Translations under genes and position numbers: made by a program | Assembly (NCBI GenBank): GCA_030710515.1 | Contig: JALBCR010004079.1 | Span: 1 to 64,000 of the forward strand | Direction of reading: 5' to 3' | DNA: 64,000 bases | Source of the DNA: Abscondita cerata | Taxonomy: Eukaryota; Arthropoda; Insecta; Coleoptera; Lampyridae | Notes under the pieces: model-generated | The model's database searches: none | Told to the model about the DNA's origin: nothing | Seen by the model: only the letters and a program-made list of their open reading frames with translations | Part shown: in pieces, positions 33,846-45,307 of the stretch | Numbering within the stretch: position 1 is the first letter of the stretch | Layout of the letters: each line of letters opens with the position of its first letter

Positions 33846-35144
33846 AAACAATCATTTTTGTCATCCCAAGTTTAAGAGGTTAATCATTTCCATTCTCCGT
33901 AAATCAATGTATTTTTATGGAAAATATTTACAAATGTCTAATCTGGTATTTGCACATTTAAAATAAGTTCTTGTTTATTTAAATGACGTTTAATTTCTAA
34001 GGTTTCCAAAATCTCAGTTCTTCATAATTAGTTAATTAAGAGTTTCATTCTAAAATATATTTTGCAAAATTTCATTTCTTTGGATGTTTATTTCTAAAAG
34101 AAATCAAAAGTTACTTCCATCTTACTTCAAAATTTTTAATATATTGTCCTATGAATTATATTAACGTTTTAAATTGTAAACTCCTGATTATTTTAAAGTG
34201 TTAATTTTGTCCTTCTCATTGAATAGTAAACGTTTATGCTTTAAATCTCCGAAATTGTATGAATCACTCTTTGCAATAATTTACAGTTTCAAGTTATAGC
34301 TTCAGGCCCTAAGTTTTGTTAATCTGATCTCAGGTCTACCTATATGATAGGAAAAGGGGAACGACAAATTTATGTACCTGCTGTAAGCCGCGCCATTATA
34401 AACGCGAAAGACTGTACATCTGTTAAATTTCAAAGTATTGTTTGGTAGTTTTACAAGTATGTGTTGTAAACATCCTTTCTGATGTTTTAGTTCTTTACGA
34501 TCTTGAATAGTTTGCTTAACAGAAATGTATCCCTATATAGGTAGTATCACTGATTGAATGAACACGTATGATTTGTTGCGTGAGTGTGTTTCACATATTA
34601 GAAGTACATCTACGTAATTATGTGTTATATGATAATTGAATGTTTAAATGCAATATCGTTATCAAAAGCGATAACATCAAATGCAAAACACTCGTGCTGA
34701 TAACAAGCCAAGTATTTCTGTACAGTAGCATACACTCAACGAAAGAACACCTGATGCGCATTTTGCTCATCTTAAGTGCGGTATACAACTGTACAAGAAA
34801 GCGGTTGTAATTCAATTGCAGTTATAGTTAATATTTCTTAGTTTGTACTATTTTTAGGTGTTCTTTATACACGAAATGTCGTAAGACACGCATTTCATTT
34901 GTGTTATTTGATGTTTTTCCTTCTTCTTTATGTTGAACAAAGGTTGACATGCCGCAAAACACTTATTATTGTTTATTTTATTGAATGGTTCTGGTAAGGT
35001 CACTGCAGTAGTCTAGACTCTAAATAGTGTTACTAAATATAATGACAGTATATTTTGTGGTGCGTTATTGAAGGACATCAATTTGTTTAATGTGTTCATG
35101 ATTGCAGATGCATATTTTCGTATTCACTGAACACTAAACCAAAC
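33846..35144. other. intergenic DNA downstream of MED29
   Basis: A+T-rich. No gene or element ends recognised on either strand. Confidence 0.35.
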
Positions 35145-35234
35145 CAGTGACTATATATCCTAGACTTTCAACCGCTTTAATTGGGGGCCAATACCGATAG
35201 ATGTCGTGTGCATGTTTACGGAATCTTTGTTATA

Positions 35235-37366
35235 CAGGGTGTCCAGAAACTCTCCTGACAAACGAAGACCGGAGATTCCTCAGATAATTTTAAGACAATT
35301 CACCTAGTCCGAAAATGCTTCCTAAGGGAGCTAGAGCTCTTTGAAGATGGCGCCTTGTAAATAGTATTTTTTAAATACCTCCAGAACGCTTCTACTCAGA
35401 AAAGCAAAAACTGGTATGCTTGTTTAGCCTTCAGAGATGAATTAATTCCATCAATTGCGAATTTCTAGTACCGGTCATAGGCGTCCGTTTTGGGTAGGTC
35501 AACGGTTATTTTCACGCATAACTTTTTTGTCTTGAACTTTTAAGCATTTGTGACACTAGATTATTCAATTTGCAGGTATTCTAGTACTAAAAGGTACTCT
35601 TAATTTAAGTCATTAGGATACACCGTTTTCTAGAAAAATGGATTTCAAAATTTTTCTTTTCTCGTCATTAAAGTTCAATTTATTTTTGCACTAGTTGGCT
35701 CTGAACTGCCAACAAAAGTAAAATCTACGTTTTTCATTGTCAAATTGTTGTCAGTGCGCGAAGTTTATCTTTTAATTTTTTACTTTGTGACATTCAAACA
35801 TAACGATTTCAATTATTTTTTAAATGGTTTTTTACTAATGAGGAATACGCCGCTATGCATTTAGTTTATGGCGAAATGAGGTGTAACGCTCGAGCAGCGC
35901 AACGTAGATACGCTGAAAAATTTCCCAATCGTGAGCATCCCACTCACTCAACATTTACAGCTCTTCATCGACGAATAAGAGAAACAGGTTCAGTGGTCCC
36001 AAAAATAATTAAACAGGAGACATAATGATGTAACAGCAAAACATGAAGATGTTATTTTAATGGAAGTTGATGAAAATCCAAAAATTAGCGTTCGAAGACT
36101 ATCTGCCATGTACCCACAATTTCAAAATCTTCCGTAGGAAATATCTTAGAGAAAGAAAATGTATATCCTTTTCATTTTACAAAGGTGCAAGCACTGCTAG
36201 AAGGAGATTTTCCTGCTCGTGTAGAATTCACTAGATGGTTACAAAATCAGAAAAATCAAGATAAAGATTTTTCAGGTACATTTTGTTTGGTAACGAAGCT
36301 ACATTCACAAAAATGGAATTTTTAATGTACATAATGCACATTATTATTCGTACGTTGGTGACAATCCCCACGTTGTTCAAGAATTTAAGCATCAGCATAG
36401 GTTTAGCATAAACGTTTGGATAGGAGTAGTTGTCGATTATCTACTTGGACCTGTGCAATTACCTGCTCGTTTAAATGGTGCTGATTATTTACATTTCTGC
36501 AAAATATTTTACCTGATTTGTTAGATGAGGTGCGTTTAAATATTCGGCAAAACTTATGGTTTCTACACGACGGTTGTCCGGCCCACTTTAGCAGGAATGT
36601 GCGGGACTTTCTAGAAAATAACTACGAAGACCATTGGATTGGAAGAGGTCCAGTTGCTTGGCCAGCAAGGTCGCCGGATTTGAATCCTTGCGATTATTGT
36701 GTTTGGGAATACATAAAAGCATTTGTTTATTCCGTTCCGATACAAAATCGTGCACAGCTGTGATGAAGGATACAAGATGCTTGCAACGAATTTAGAAATA
36801 ACTTTTTTGCAAGAATTCGGCGTTCTCTAAGCAAAAGGGTAAATTTATGCATAGAGACTAATGGTCATCACATCGAGCATCTTTTGTAACTATCTACCTT
36901 TGATACTTTTTTTGTTACATTCGGTCCATTGTAATAAATACTTTCTTTTAAAAATCTTTAACTCAAACTTTTAAACTTTAATGACGAAAAAATTTTGAAA
37001 TCAATTTTTCTAGAAAACGGTGTATCCTAATGACTTAAGAGTACCTTTTAGTACTAGAATACCTGCAAATTTAATAATCTAGTGTCACAAATGCTTAAAA
37101 GTTAAAGACAAAAAGTTATGCGTTAAAATAACCGTTGACCTACCCAAAACGGACGCCTATGACCGGTACTAGAAATTCGCAATTGATGGAGTCGATTCAT
37201 CTCTGAAGGCTAAACAAGCATACCAGTTTTTGCTTTTCTAAATAGATGCGTTCTGGAGGTATTTAAAAAAACTATTTACAAGGCGCCATCTTCAAAGAGC
37301 TCTAGCTCCCTTAGGAAGCATTTTCGGACTAGGTGAATTTGGGTTAAATTGTCTTAAAATTATCTA
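35235..37366 (+). mobile_element. Tc1/mariner element with about 400-bp inverted repeats
   Basis: The left end is CAGGGTGTCCAGAAACTCTC after TA (35233-35234). The arm up to about 35690 recurs inverted at about 36960-37366, far longer than usual mariner repeats. The last 75 bp of the right arm are lost (the match stops at AATTATCT, 37366). A shorter relative with both ends lies at 49141-49811. Confidence 0.8.
35825..36889 (+). pseudogene. Tc1/mariner transposase, frameshifted
   Basis: The N-terminal block (NEEYAAMHLVYGEM, then KFPNREHPTHSTF) is near 35835-35960. RLNGADYLHF is near 36470. HDGCPAHFSRNV and SPDLNPCDYCVWEYIK lie in the open 36518-36763 stretch, and the C-terminus ending EHLL stops at 36889. 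About 40 residues separate the last two catalytic Asp. Several one-base frame breaks and a stop after the first catalytic region inactivate it. Confidence 0.85.
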
Positions 37367-37808
37367 GGTGGCGATGCGACTCCTATTGGTCCCACGACAT
37401 CTATCGGTATTGGTCTCTAATTAAAGCGGTTGAAAGTCTAGAATGTATAGTCACTGACCAAACGTAGACTAGAAAGGAAAAGTGAAGTGGAAATAAGGGC
37501 GTGACTTTCATATTTAACAAAATGAGCAGGTTAATAATCGACAAAAGAACAATTGTTATGGTTGAAATGTGCCTGTATGGACGAAGTCTGAAACACTAGC
37601 AGTTCTTGAGCTGTAAGGATAAAGAGGAAAAAAAGTGTCTGGTGGAAAATGAGGTTTAAGCTCGGGTCAAATAAGAACAGCTGAATCGCAATGTAAAAAT
37701 TGTGAACTGTATTCAATCTCCTCTTTAGATTAAAAACAGCAACGTTTCTCTTATAATAACAATTTTAGACAAATTAATAAATAATGATTAATACATTTGG
37801 TGATAATG

Positions 37809-40800
37809 TCAATCCGATGGTGATATATTTTGAGCAGCAGCAACAAGTGTATCGTGAATTTCCTTTGTAAACGCAATTTGAGCATTGACTGTACTTAGAA
37901 ACTGTGGATAAGTCAACGTATTGTCGGGAATGCCCAAATTTTCATTGCGCGTAGGAGCTACAGGCAATTGAAGGTACCGATTGCTGCTCTCGCCTTGACT
38001 TAAACACTTGATAGAAGTTTTCTAATAATGTCCATCATAAGTATGCATATATAACATAATTAGAAGAAAATACTTACCAAATGTAATTCAACTTGGTCGC
38101 ATATTGAATAGAACTCTTCTAAACATTTATCAAAACGAGGTATTTGTACATCAACACCTTTCCTAAAAATTATTGCATTTATTTAAAAAAAATGATGAGC
38201 AAAAAAAAAAAGAAAAACGCCCAAAACTGACACAAACAAAATAATTTGAGCCCGTCTTTCCATAGCCAATAGCTAACTATCATCACCATAAGGTGTTTTC
38301 TGTGTCAGATATGAGTTACAGTTAGTTCCATAGAAGAGAAGGTATTAATATGGGTTATGTCATTGTCGGTGTGCGGCTACCCACCCTCGAACAAGGGCAA
38401 CCTAATTTTTTCAAACCAGATTAGTACTTCATAGGATTAGCACACAAATTCTCCAGTTTATTTAGTACACAACAAAATCAAATAAATCAACATTTTAATG
38501 GTTGGTAAGATGGTTCTATTCTAAAATCTCACCTTTGTAAAACCATTTTATAATACGGATTTAGCACTCGTTTCAATAGTCTTTAATAATTATAACCTGA
38601 ACACTGAACATGACTGTTCATTCTGACCCTAAGCCTAAGAACCAGTCAAACTGAGTATTTCCGATTCACATTGCATTTTTACTTTAATTTAAAGAAAACT
38701 GTGATTGAAACGCCTCGAATATTGTAGATGTGTTTGGTACATCTACATTGCTAGTGAAACAAGGTGCCGTGATTGATTTTACAGTTTTAAAGACAGTGAT
38801 TTCAAGTCCAGTAGTAACCCAATTGTTTGAAGACGAGAAATTGGCGTCATTGGTCGACGTACGCGCAGGTCACACACAAGAACAACTCGTCGAAACATTG
38901 GTAGTAAATCGTATAAATGCAAGAGTATGTAGTTGCTGACATTATAGTAATGAGTCGCAATAAAGGAAAAACGTGCAAGTAGATGTTGATTCAACAATTT
39001 TCCACAAAATACACAGAACACACACAGAATTTCTAATATGGGTGAGACCTGGATTCTATCCTGTTCAAAAAACCGTCCAAACGGCAAGAGGACTGTGCCA
39101 AAAGTTGTGTCAGCTGAACCAAGTTAGTTAGTTACAGTAGTATGTGGCAAAAACTCTGGTGGTATTTGGTCTCATTTTTGTAAGGAAACGATTGAAGGAT
39201 GAATTTTTTTTCTTCTGGGTATATGGACAATCAGATATCTCATTGGCTGATATTTTCTGAAAACAGCGGCTCTTTTCCATTTCGCAAAATCGCTACTACT
39301 TAAATATGAAAAAAATCGTTTGCTTCCACTGGATTATTTTCATACAACTCATGGCCGTTTGCACCGATACAACTTAAACTTAAGCAATGCTTAAAAACTT
39401 AGATACAATTGTTAAAACCATAGGAACGATTGTTTTTCAGCATTGCTTAAGTTGCATTGCACAAGTTGTGTCGATGCAAATGACCATCAGACTTTTCTCC
39501 ATCTGAGGTTAAAGATAAAGCTCAGCCGGAGATGGTCCAAGAAACGACGATAATGATTCGTAATAATACTTAAAAATCAAACCGAACCATTGAAAATTCA
39601 ATAGAGTCCTTTTTATATCAAATGGAACGGTTAAAAACTTCATCACTGCGACTTAATTATTTTAAGAGTGACAGAACTTCAAACTTCAACAGAAATTACG
39701 AGTCGCAGTTTATAGTAGTTAATTTGTTTACTTAGACAATTCTATTATTAGTGCTGTGTTTGTACTATACAAAACAAGTGACCGATGTATACATGCTGAA
39801 ATTTGTAATCCTGCAATCCAACAGCAACTGACCGATGTATACATGCTGAAATTTGTAATCCTGCAATCCAACAGCAACTGACTGAAGAGGGATAATTTCA
39901 ATATATGCAATTTGTGTTGAAAAGTAACAAGTGATATCGGTAAGTTTTCTCCAAAATTTGTTTAATAATCTGTACACTCTAAAAGAGTATTTCTACGTGG
40001 AAGTGGGATGTACAGGGTTATTCACTATAAATTACCCACATTTTATTATTTTGAATATAACGAAGTTCTGCTTCATTGTAAACCATTTTCGTGATTGAAT
40101 TATCTAATGAAATGTCAATTATCAAACACAACATTTGTCATTTACATGGCTTACTTTGGCAATGTTAACAAATCCGTAGTTAAGTAACTGTGTTATTCTA
40201 CGATTAATAATTCGATAACGGCTCAAGACAATTTTTTGAAATCAGAAAAAAATGTAATACTATACAGGGTGTTACATTTAAAATACATCATATTTTTGTT
40301 TTGCCCTGTAAACGGCGAGTAACTGAATTATTGACAGCATTTTAAGAAAATTCAGTCAGAACTATACAACTTTCATGCATAACTTTTTTTCCTACGAGTG
40401 ATAATAACGATAATAAGGGGTGGGTAATTTATAGTGAATAACCCTGTACAAACAACTCAGTAGGATATTCGCTTATCGTTGTGTGGGCTTTATCAAGGCT
40501 GTCTACAAAAAAGGAGTTGATAGTTACCATAAAAGTTAAATTCATCAAGGGATGATAATGTCAATTTTGTAGACAGCCTTGATAAAGCTCACAGATCAGT
40601 GGACGAAACAACCTACTGAGTTGTTTGTACATCCCACCCCCACCTAGACGGTTTTTAGAGTATTCAGTATTCTATATTATTGTGATTTAATTTATTATCC
40701 TTGTCTACATATTATTTGTAAAAATAAAATTCATCGTGTACAGAACAATTGTGTTAGGTTAATTTATGGTCTAAGAAAATTTGAACACGTTTCTACTAAA

Positions 40801-43800
40801 ATTAAAGAATTGAAATGGTTGAAATTAAACAATATTGTTCAAATGCATTATCTAGTTTTTGTCCACCAGCTGCTTTTAACTTCAAACCCTTCTTATCTTA
40901 GAAATAAATTAGTATTTCGCCATAATATTCACGATCGCCAAACTCGACAGTTATATTTACTAACTTTACCAACGACATTCCACAGCACTCTTCAGAAGGT
41001 CTTTCACTTATACTGCAGTATCAACTTATAACTCAGTTAAACCTCATTTTAAATCTATGCCCTTAGATACATTTCGAAGACAAATTAGAGCTTTATTCTT
41101 TTGGCAAGTACACTTGATTACAGCATAAATATGTTAATTTTATTTTATTGTTTTGTTTAATTAATAATCTTTTACTACCGTTATATTAGGTTAAGTGTAA
41201 GAATAGCCTTAGGCTAAACTTCGCCTAATATTAACGCAGATCATCATTTATAGAAATTGTAATTTTAATAGAAACTGTAATTTCATCTAAATAAAGACTT
41301 ATTATTATTATTAAATAAATTTTGGAGGAAACTTACCTTTCCAAAATACTGATGTAATACTACATCTCAAGTGTTGTAGGTCCTACTCCACTCACTTTTG
41401 AAGAATTTGCACCATTTTAGTTTAAATTGAAGCTATCCTCAATTCTAGGCGTCTCATTGCTCTCTCAAACGACCCTTCAGAATTTCAAACACTCACTCTT
41501 GGACATTTTTCAATTAGGATTCAGCCTCTCAGAACACTTTGAAAAAGACATTTGCAGCTCAACAGAAGCCAAGTAATCTTTTTGGCAGCTATGTTCAAAG
41601 GTTAAGGAGAATTTTTGGAAAAAATGGTCAGGCCCAATCGATACAAAAGCGACCGAAATAGATGGCTGCGTCTCGAAATGATTTAGTTCTGAAAGAAGAA
41701 AACACCACCCCTCTGCATTGACCTATGGTTACGGTTTTGGAAAAACTCAACAGGGAGAATTCATTCGAACAATTACAAACAAGCACCTCAGTGGATGTGC
41801 CTAAACTAAACTTATCTAAAGATTTTCGGGGTTGTCCAAGAAATTCTGAGGATATGCAAGGATATCCGGGGATATCTAGCGATATCCAAGGATATCCTTA
41901 GATATTCGGAGATATAGACATCCCCAAAGGGAAGCATTTGTATAAAATTTAATAGGTACGTTGGGAGATTTAGGACGCGTCGCGCTTTTGTTTTTACAAG
42001 AATAGTATCAAAATTACGTCACGATACAGATCAGGCGTTGTTACCATTGCGGTTTATTATTTAGTTAATTAAAATCAAAAACGTACAACGTCTTGGCTAC
42101 TGCGAATGCATAAAACGGCTGTCGAGCGGTCTATAATGTGAATAGCACCTATTATCACCATACCCATAGCCTGACGTAGTTACGCCGATCGCAAGGGCCG
42201 AGCGTAAGCTCGGGCGCGAGATTTCTCGCTCGCTCAAACGCCGCTGTAACACGCTTATATCTTAAATGTCACATTTAACTCAATACTATCCAATTTTCCA
42301 GCGTAGTGCACGTCTACGCCTCAGCCTAGACCGAGTTAATTTCGGCAATAGCCGCACGGATGTTGTTTTTAATTCATCAGTTGTCTGTGGATTATTTGTC
42401 TATTAAAAAAGTCCAGCTGTGTTAAGTCGCAGGATCTTGTAGACGAATCCACGTCACCATAACGAGAAATCACAGGGCCACGGAATTTTTCCTGTAAGTA
42501 GTACATTTAGAGTTTCCCTGGTAGTGTGGCAAGTGGCTCCATCTTTTTGAAGATTGTTGAGGTTCGTATCTTCCAAATAAGATCATAGAAAGTTAGTCAA
42601 GTTACCTTATTTAGAAATAACGTGACATTTAAATCGACAAGTTCCTGTTGGGACATCTTATGCATACACTTCAAAATTTTAATACACTCGGGAACCTTTA
42701 ACCCAGGATAAAAATTACACAGTTCAGACAACCCCTTGACGCTCCACTGAAATAAAAAAAACCATCTAATTGATACAAAAACGTTGCAAAATCGCCACTA
42801 CTTTTCTTTCCCACCTCCAATACAAAAGACACAATATGCTCAACAGAAATAAACAATGAATGGTAAAAAGAATTGAGGCTTGCAGTCTGTACCAATCATG
42901 AAATTTATTTAAATTTTAATAATTAAGGATTAATTAGTTTCGGCTGATTGAACAAACAGCCATCTTCAGAGTAATAAACAGTAAAAAATTAATTAACAAT
43001 AAGTACAAAAATTACGATAAACATGATGGATTCTTACCGTAACAAACTTAAATTAAAACGTACATTGGTACAGAAAAATTCAATTTAGCACAAGACTTTA
43101 AATAATATTGATTTAAATTTAAAATAAAAAGGTGTTGAAGAACACACTATATTAAAACCATATAAATGGTGAACTCCACATCGCACCGATACTAATAAAC
43201 CTCAAAGAACGAATGCAAAGTATGTTGTAAAAAAAAACCATAAAAAAATGTGTAAAATCAATAGTTTGTGAATATTTGTAATATTTCAAGAATCTAGTTT
43301 AACGGCCTTTTCGGCTTGATAGATGAACTATTATTACCGTGCGTGAGGGGCATAAATAGTAAATCAATTAATTTTTGGATTTATTATTCCTTTTTATGTG
43401 TGATACTTAAATAAATAAATTAATTCGTAAGCCTTGAAATTAAAAAAAATATGTTAAGAAACAAAAATCGCAGAAGACGGTGGTTTGGCTGATGTTAAAA
43501 AAATCTACGAGGAAATTGAAATTGCTTTATTAACTAGATGAGTCCTATCAGACGGGACCAGAATGAAAACAAAAGCCCCCTAGTAGAACCCCCCACATTC
43601 GCCCCCTCTGATAGCCCCCCCCACATTCGCCCCCAATGCTCCATTCTAAGTCCAACCATTTACTTGACTTTGGCCTACTACCTAAATTGGCCGATTCTAT
43701 AGAGAGACAAAGTAACAGACGAATTTTTAATCTTATAAGTATACAGGGTGATCTGCGTAGAACGTGCATTAATAGTTTTTTTAACTTGCATATAAATCAA

Positions 43801-45307
43801 AAACTTGAAACTTGGTTCGAGGCTATAATTGATCAATTTTGTTCTACCTAAAATATTTTCAGACCTTCAGCTATACAGGGTGTGCCTAAAGTTGCTATCA
43901 ACTTTCTTATTTTAAATACAAACCTATAATTCCTTTTACATGGCTCAATTGGTCATCTAATTCTGAGTTTATATAACCTAAATTATGTTATTTTATCTTT
44001 GACCGTTTTTGACATGTCATTTTTTTTCCAAAATGATCAATTATAGCCGTGTACCAAATTTCAAGATTTTGATTTATCTGCAAGTTAAAAAACTTTTAAT
44101 GTACGCCCTACGCAGATCACCCTGTATAGATAAGTATAAAAAACAATAATTATTGCCACCCCCTACGAAGGAGTTCAAGTTCACGGCAAGGTTCAAATAG
44201 TCCGGTTAAAAAATGTTATATTAACAACAAAAATTGACGTGTTTCGGCATTTTTTATAAAAAGAAAAATTAATTATTCGTTACTTATGCCGCTCACTGTA
44301 TATAAAACACATATGTAAAGTTTTATAAAAATCTGTATTTTCTAAATATTTTAAAACTTCGAAAGTCTGTGTAGGGTAACGGACCATTTGGCTACATAGA
44401 TTATGTTCAAAATCTAATCAGATTGCGAAACTCCCAGAAATATAACATTATCTGAATTCATCAAATATAGCGCCCCACCTTATGTATCTTGAACATGCAA
44501 GTTTGCAGAGTTATTTACTACCTTACTTGAACATAAACCCAAACTGACTTAACTTGAATATCACGTGTACAATCTTTATAAAAATTTGAACAAACCTTGA
44601 ACTTGAAGAAATTGTCCTTGTCAAGGTATTTTTATGGTTGTTGAAGCTCGTATAAATCTGTGAGATGGTGCTAAATAAATCTATCAAGATCAAGCAAAAT
44701 TAGAAAAAGAAGAAAGGTATAACAAAGCGAGATAGCTTGAACCATTTGTTTAACTACCTATTAAAAAAAAATCCAGGAAATGTGTATCGAGTTTCTGGAT
44801 AAGAATATAGGGATTTAATGAGATGTAACTTCACATAGGTCGGTGTTCGATGTGTTGCCTACGTGTTCAATTTTTTACTGATTTGCACTATAGAATGATT
44901 CGTCCTTTGTGAGGGACATTAATAATCAAAAACTGGGATTCTTGCATGGAAATTACGTTTCCACTGTAAAAAAACGTAATTCTTAATTTGACTTTTAAGT
45001 GGTAACCCATATTCACACCTCTATTTATAAGAAACAAACAACCGTGAATACTTACAAGGATCCTACATCGACCTGACTATTCTGATTTAAGGTTTGTGCG
45101 GCAGTTTTAATTGTATTCTACAAAATATATTCATTAAACAGTATAGTACATACAGAAGTAACCCTTTACCGAAAGCGATTCTCTTAATGGCCCAATAAGC
45201 GTTTTAATTTTCGATATATTGTCTAAAGGTTGAGGCGGTTGTTGTTGTTGTTGCTGCTGTTGTTGCGGTTGAGGAGGAATTCCAATTCCAGGAACATTCA
45301 TTTTCAT
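37809..45307 (-). CDS. MED29: Mediator complex subunit 29 (intersex), four exons
   Basis: Spliced on - from 45307-45170, 45117-45056, 38162-38078 and 38021-37809: 498 nt, 165 residues. Donors are GTAAAG, GTAAGT and GTAAGT, acceptors AG, all phases consistent. MED29 is a metazoan tail-region Mediator subunit in the nucleus, linking transcription factors to RNA polymerase II; the fly orthologue intersex also acts with Doublesex in female differentiation. Visible: a Gln/Pro-rich N-terminus (nine Gln in a row, residues 15-23), LDNISKIKTLIGPLRESL (27-44), TAAQTLNQNS, VQIPRFDKCLEEFYSICDQV, RYLQLPVAPTR, and a C-terminus LVAAAQNISPSD. Two in-frame Met (45307 and 45301) could start it. Intron 2 is 6.9 kb and transposon-rich. 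The start lies 410 bp from Vha26, head to head. Confidence 0.93.
38715..39110 (+). other. unidentified coding-like block in MED29 intron 2
   Basis: Open at 38730-38939 with protein-like composition (VVTQLFEDEKLASLVDVRAG, HTQEQLVETL). After a break, VRPGFYPVQKTVQTARG follows near 39040-39090. I do not recognise it. It could be a transposon remnant or a processed pseudogene. It lies antisense within MED29 and has no visible splice sites or termini. Confidence 0.3.
39355..39490. mobile_element. short palindromic MITE, copy 2
   Basis: The arms TTTGCACCGATACAACTTAA and GTTGTGTCGATGCAAA are inverted, with TTAAGCAATGCT/AGCATTGCTTAA inside. The centre TTAGATACAATTGTTAAAAC is shared with the copy at 25553-25680. 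Confidence 0.75.
39779..39878. repeat. perfect 50-bp tandem duplication
   Basis: The 50-bp unit beginning TGACCGATGTATACATGCTG occurs twice without a mismatch (39779-39828, 39829-39878). Confidence 0.95.
39974..40660. mobile_element. palindromic element split by a MITE
   Basis: The outer arms match inverted: ACTCTAAAA..TCTACGTGG..AGTGGGATGTA on the left and TACATCCCACCCCCACCTAGA..TTTTTAGAGT on the right. The right part also holds an inner hairpin with GGCTTTATCAAGGCTGTCTA and its complement (40480-40600). Removing 40013-40446 restores the continuous arm GTGGGATGTACAAACAACTC. Confidence 0.7.
40013..40446. mobile_element. TA-flanked MITE, CAGGGTTATTCAC ends (434 bp)
   Basis: Begins CAGGGTTATTCACTATAAAT and ends with the complement (ATTTATAGTGAATAACCCTG), TA at 40011-40012 and 40447-40448. 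A further CAGGGTGTTAC..GCCCTG segment (about 40265-40313) may be an insertion within it. Confidence 0.85.
40735..41320 (+). mobile_element. LINE 3' end (Jockey/CR1-like), truncated
   Basis: The C-terminal region of a non-LTR reverse transcriptase: IYGLRKFEHVSTKIKELKWL-type sequence, then PSYLRNKLVFRHNIHDRQTR (about 40885-40945), and DTFRRQIRALFF near 41070-41100. It ends in a (TTA)n tail at about 41303-41318. Severely 5'-truncated, as usual for LINEs. The exact clade is uncertain. Confidence 0.7.
41321..42319. other. MED29 intron DNA with GATATC repeats and a CpG-rich block
   Basis: 41848-41920 holds irregular repeats of GGATATC. 42105-42255 is CpG-rich (GCCGATCGCAAGGGCCGAGC and following), which stands out from the surroundings. 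No gene recognised. Confidence 0.4.
42320..42640 (-). pseudogene. Tc1/mariner transposase C-terminal fragment
   Basis: On - the frames read LQKDGATCHTTRETLNVLL (second catalytic Asp; about 42575 down to 42515). After a frame break comes RSCDLTQLDFF (third Asp, about 42450-42420), then NNPQTTDELK (about 42395-42365). The rest of the element was not found. It lies within MED29 intron 2, in the same orientation as the gene. Confidence 0.7.
42920..42969 (-). ncRNA. candidate hammerhead ribozyme core (Penelope-type)
   Basis: Read on -, CTGAAGA (42969-42963) fits the CUGANGA core. It is followed by a stem II of GGCTG (42961-42957) and CAGCC (42946-42942) with a 10-nt loop, then GAAA (42941-42938). 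A 7-bp perfect stem III follows: TAATTAA (42936-42930) with TTAATTA (42926-42920). Penelope-like elements are known to carry such ribozymes in their terminal repeats. Stem I and the cleavage triplet are weak here, so it may be an inactive relic. Confidence 0.5.
43577..43635 (-). other. G-quadruplex-prone C-run cluster
   Basis: Five runs of five or more C on + (G on -) within 60 bp, with the phrase CCCACATTCGCCCCC twice. Lies in the MED29 intron, with the G-rich strand being the MED29 coding strand. Confidence 0.6.
43744..44124. mobile_element. TA-flanked MITE, CAGGGTGATCTGCGTAG ends
   Basis: Ends are CAGGGTGATCTGCGTAGAAC and CTACGCAGATCACCCTG, TA on both sides. The same family as 47464-48267, including the start of the same inner insertion (CAGGGTGTGCCTAAAGTTG, about 43876), whose right half has been deleted. 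Confidence 0.8.
44125..45055. other. MED29 intron 2, proximal part
   Basis: A+T-rich with no element ends or coding resemblance recognised. Confidence 0.4.

Larger units (their letters stand above)
35145..37456. mobile_element. hAT-type MITE split by a Tc1/mariner insertion
   Basis: CAGTGACTATATATCCTAGA at 35145 and its complement ending GTCACTG at 37456 are inverted repeats of about 65 bp (further shared block CCAATACCGATAGATGTCGTG). The flanks both read ACCAAAC. Without the inner element it would be about 180 bp. CAGTG ends fit a hAT-type MITE; that assignment is inference. Confidence 0.7.
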
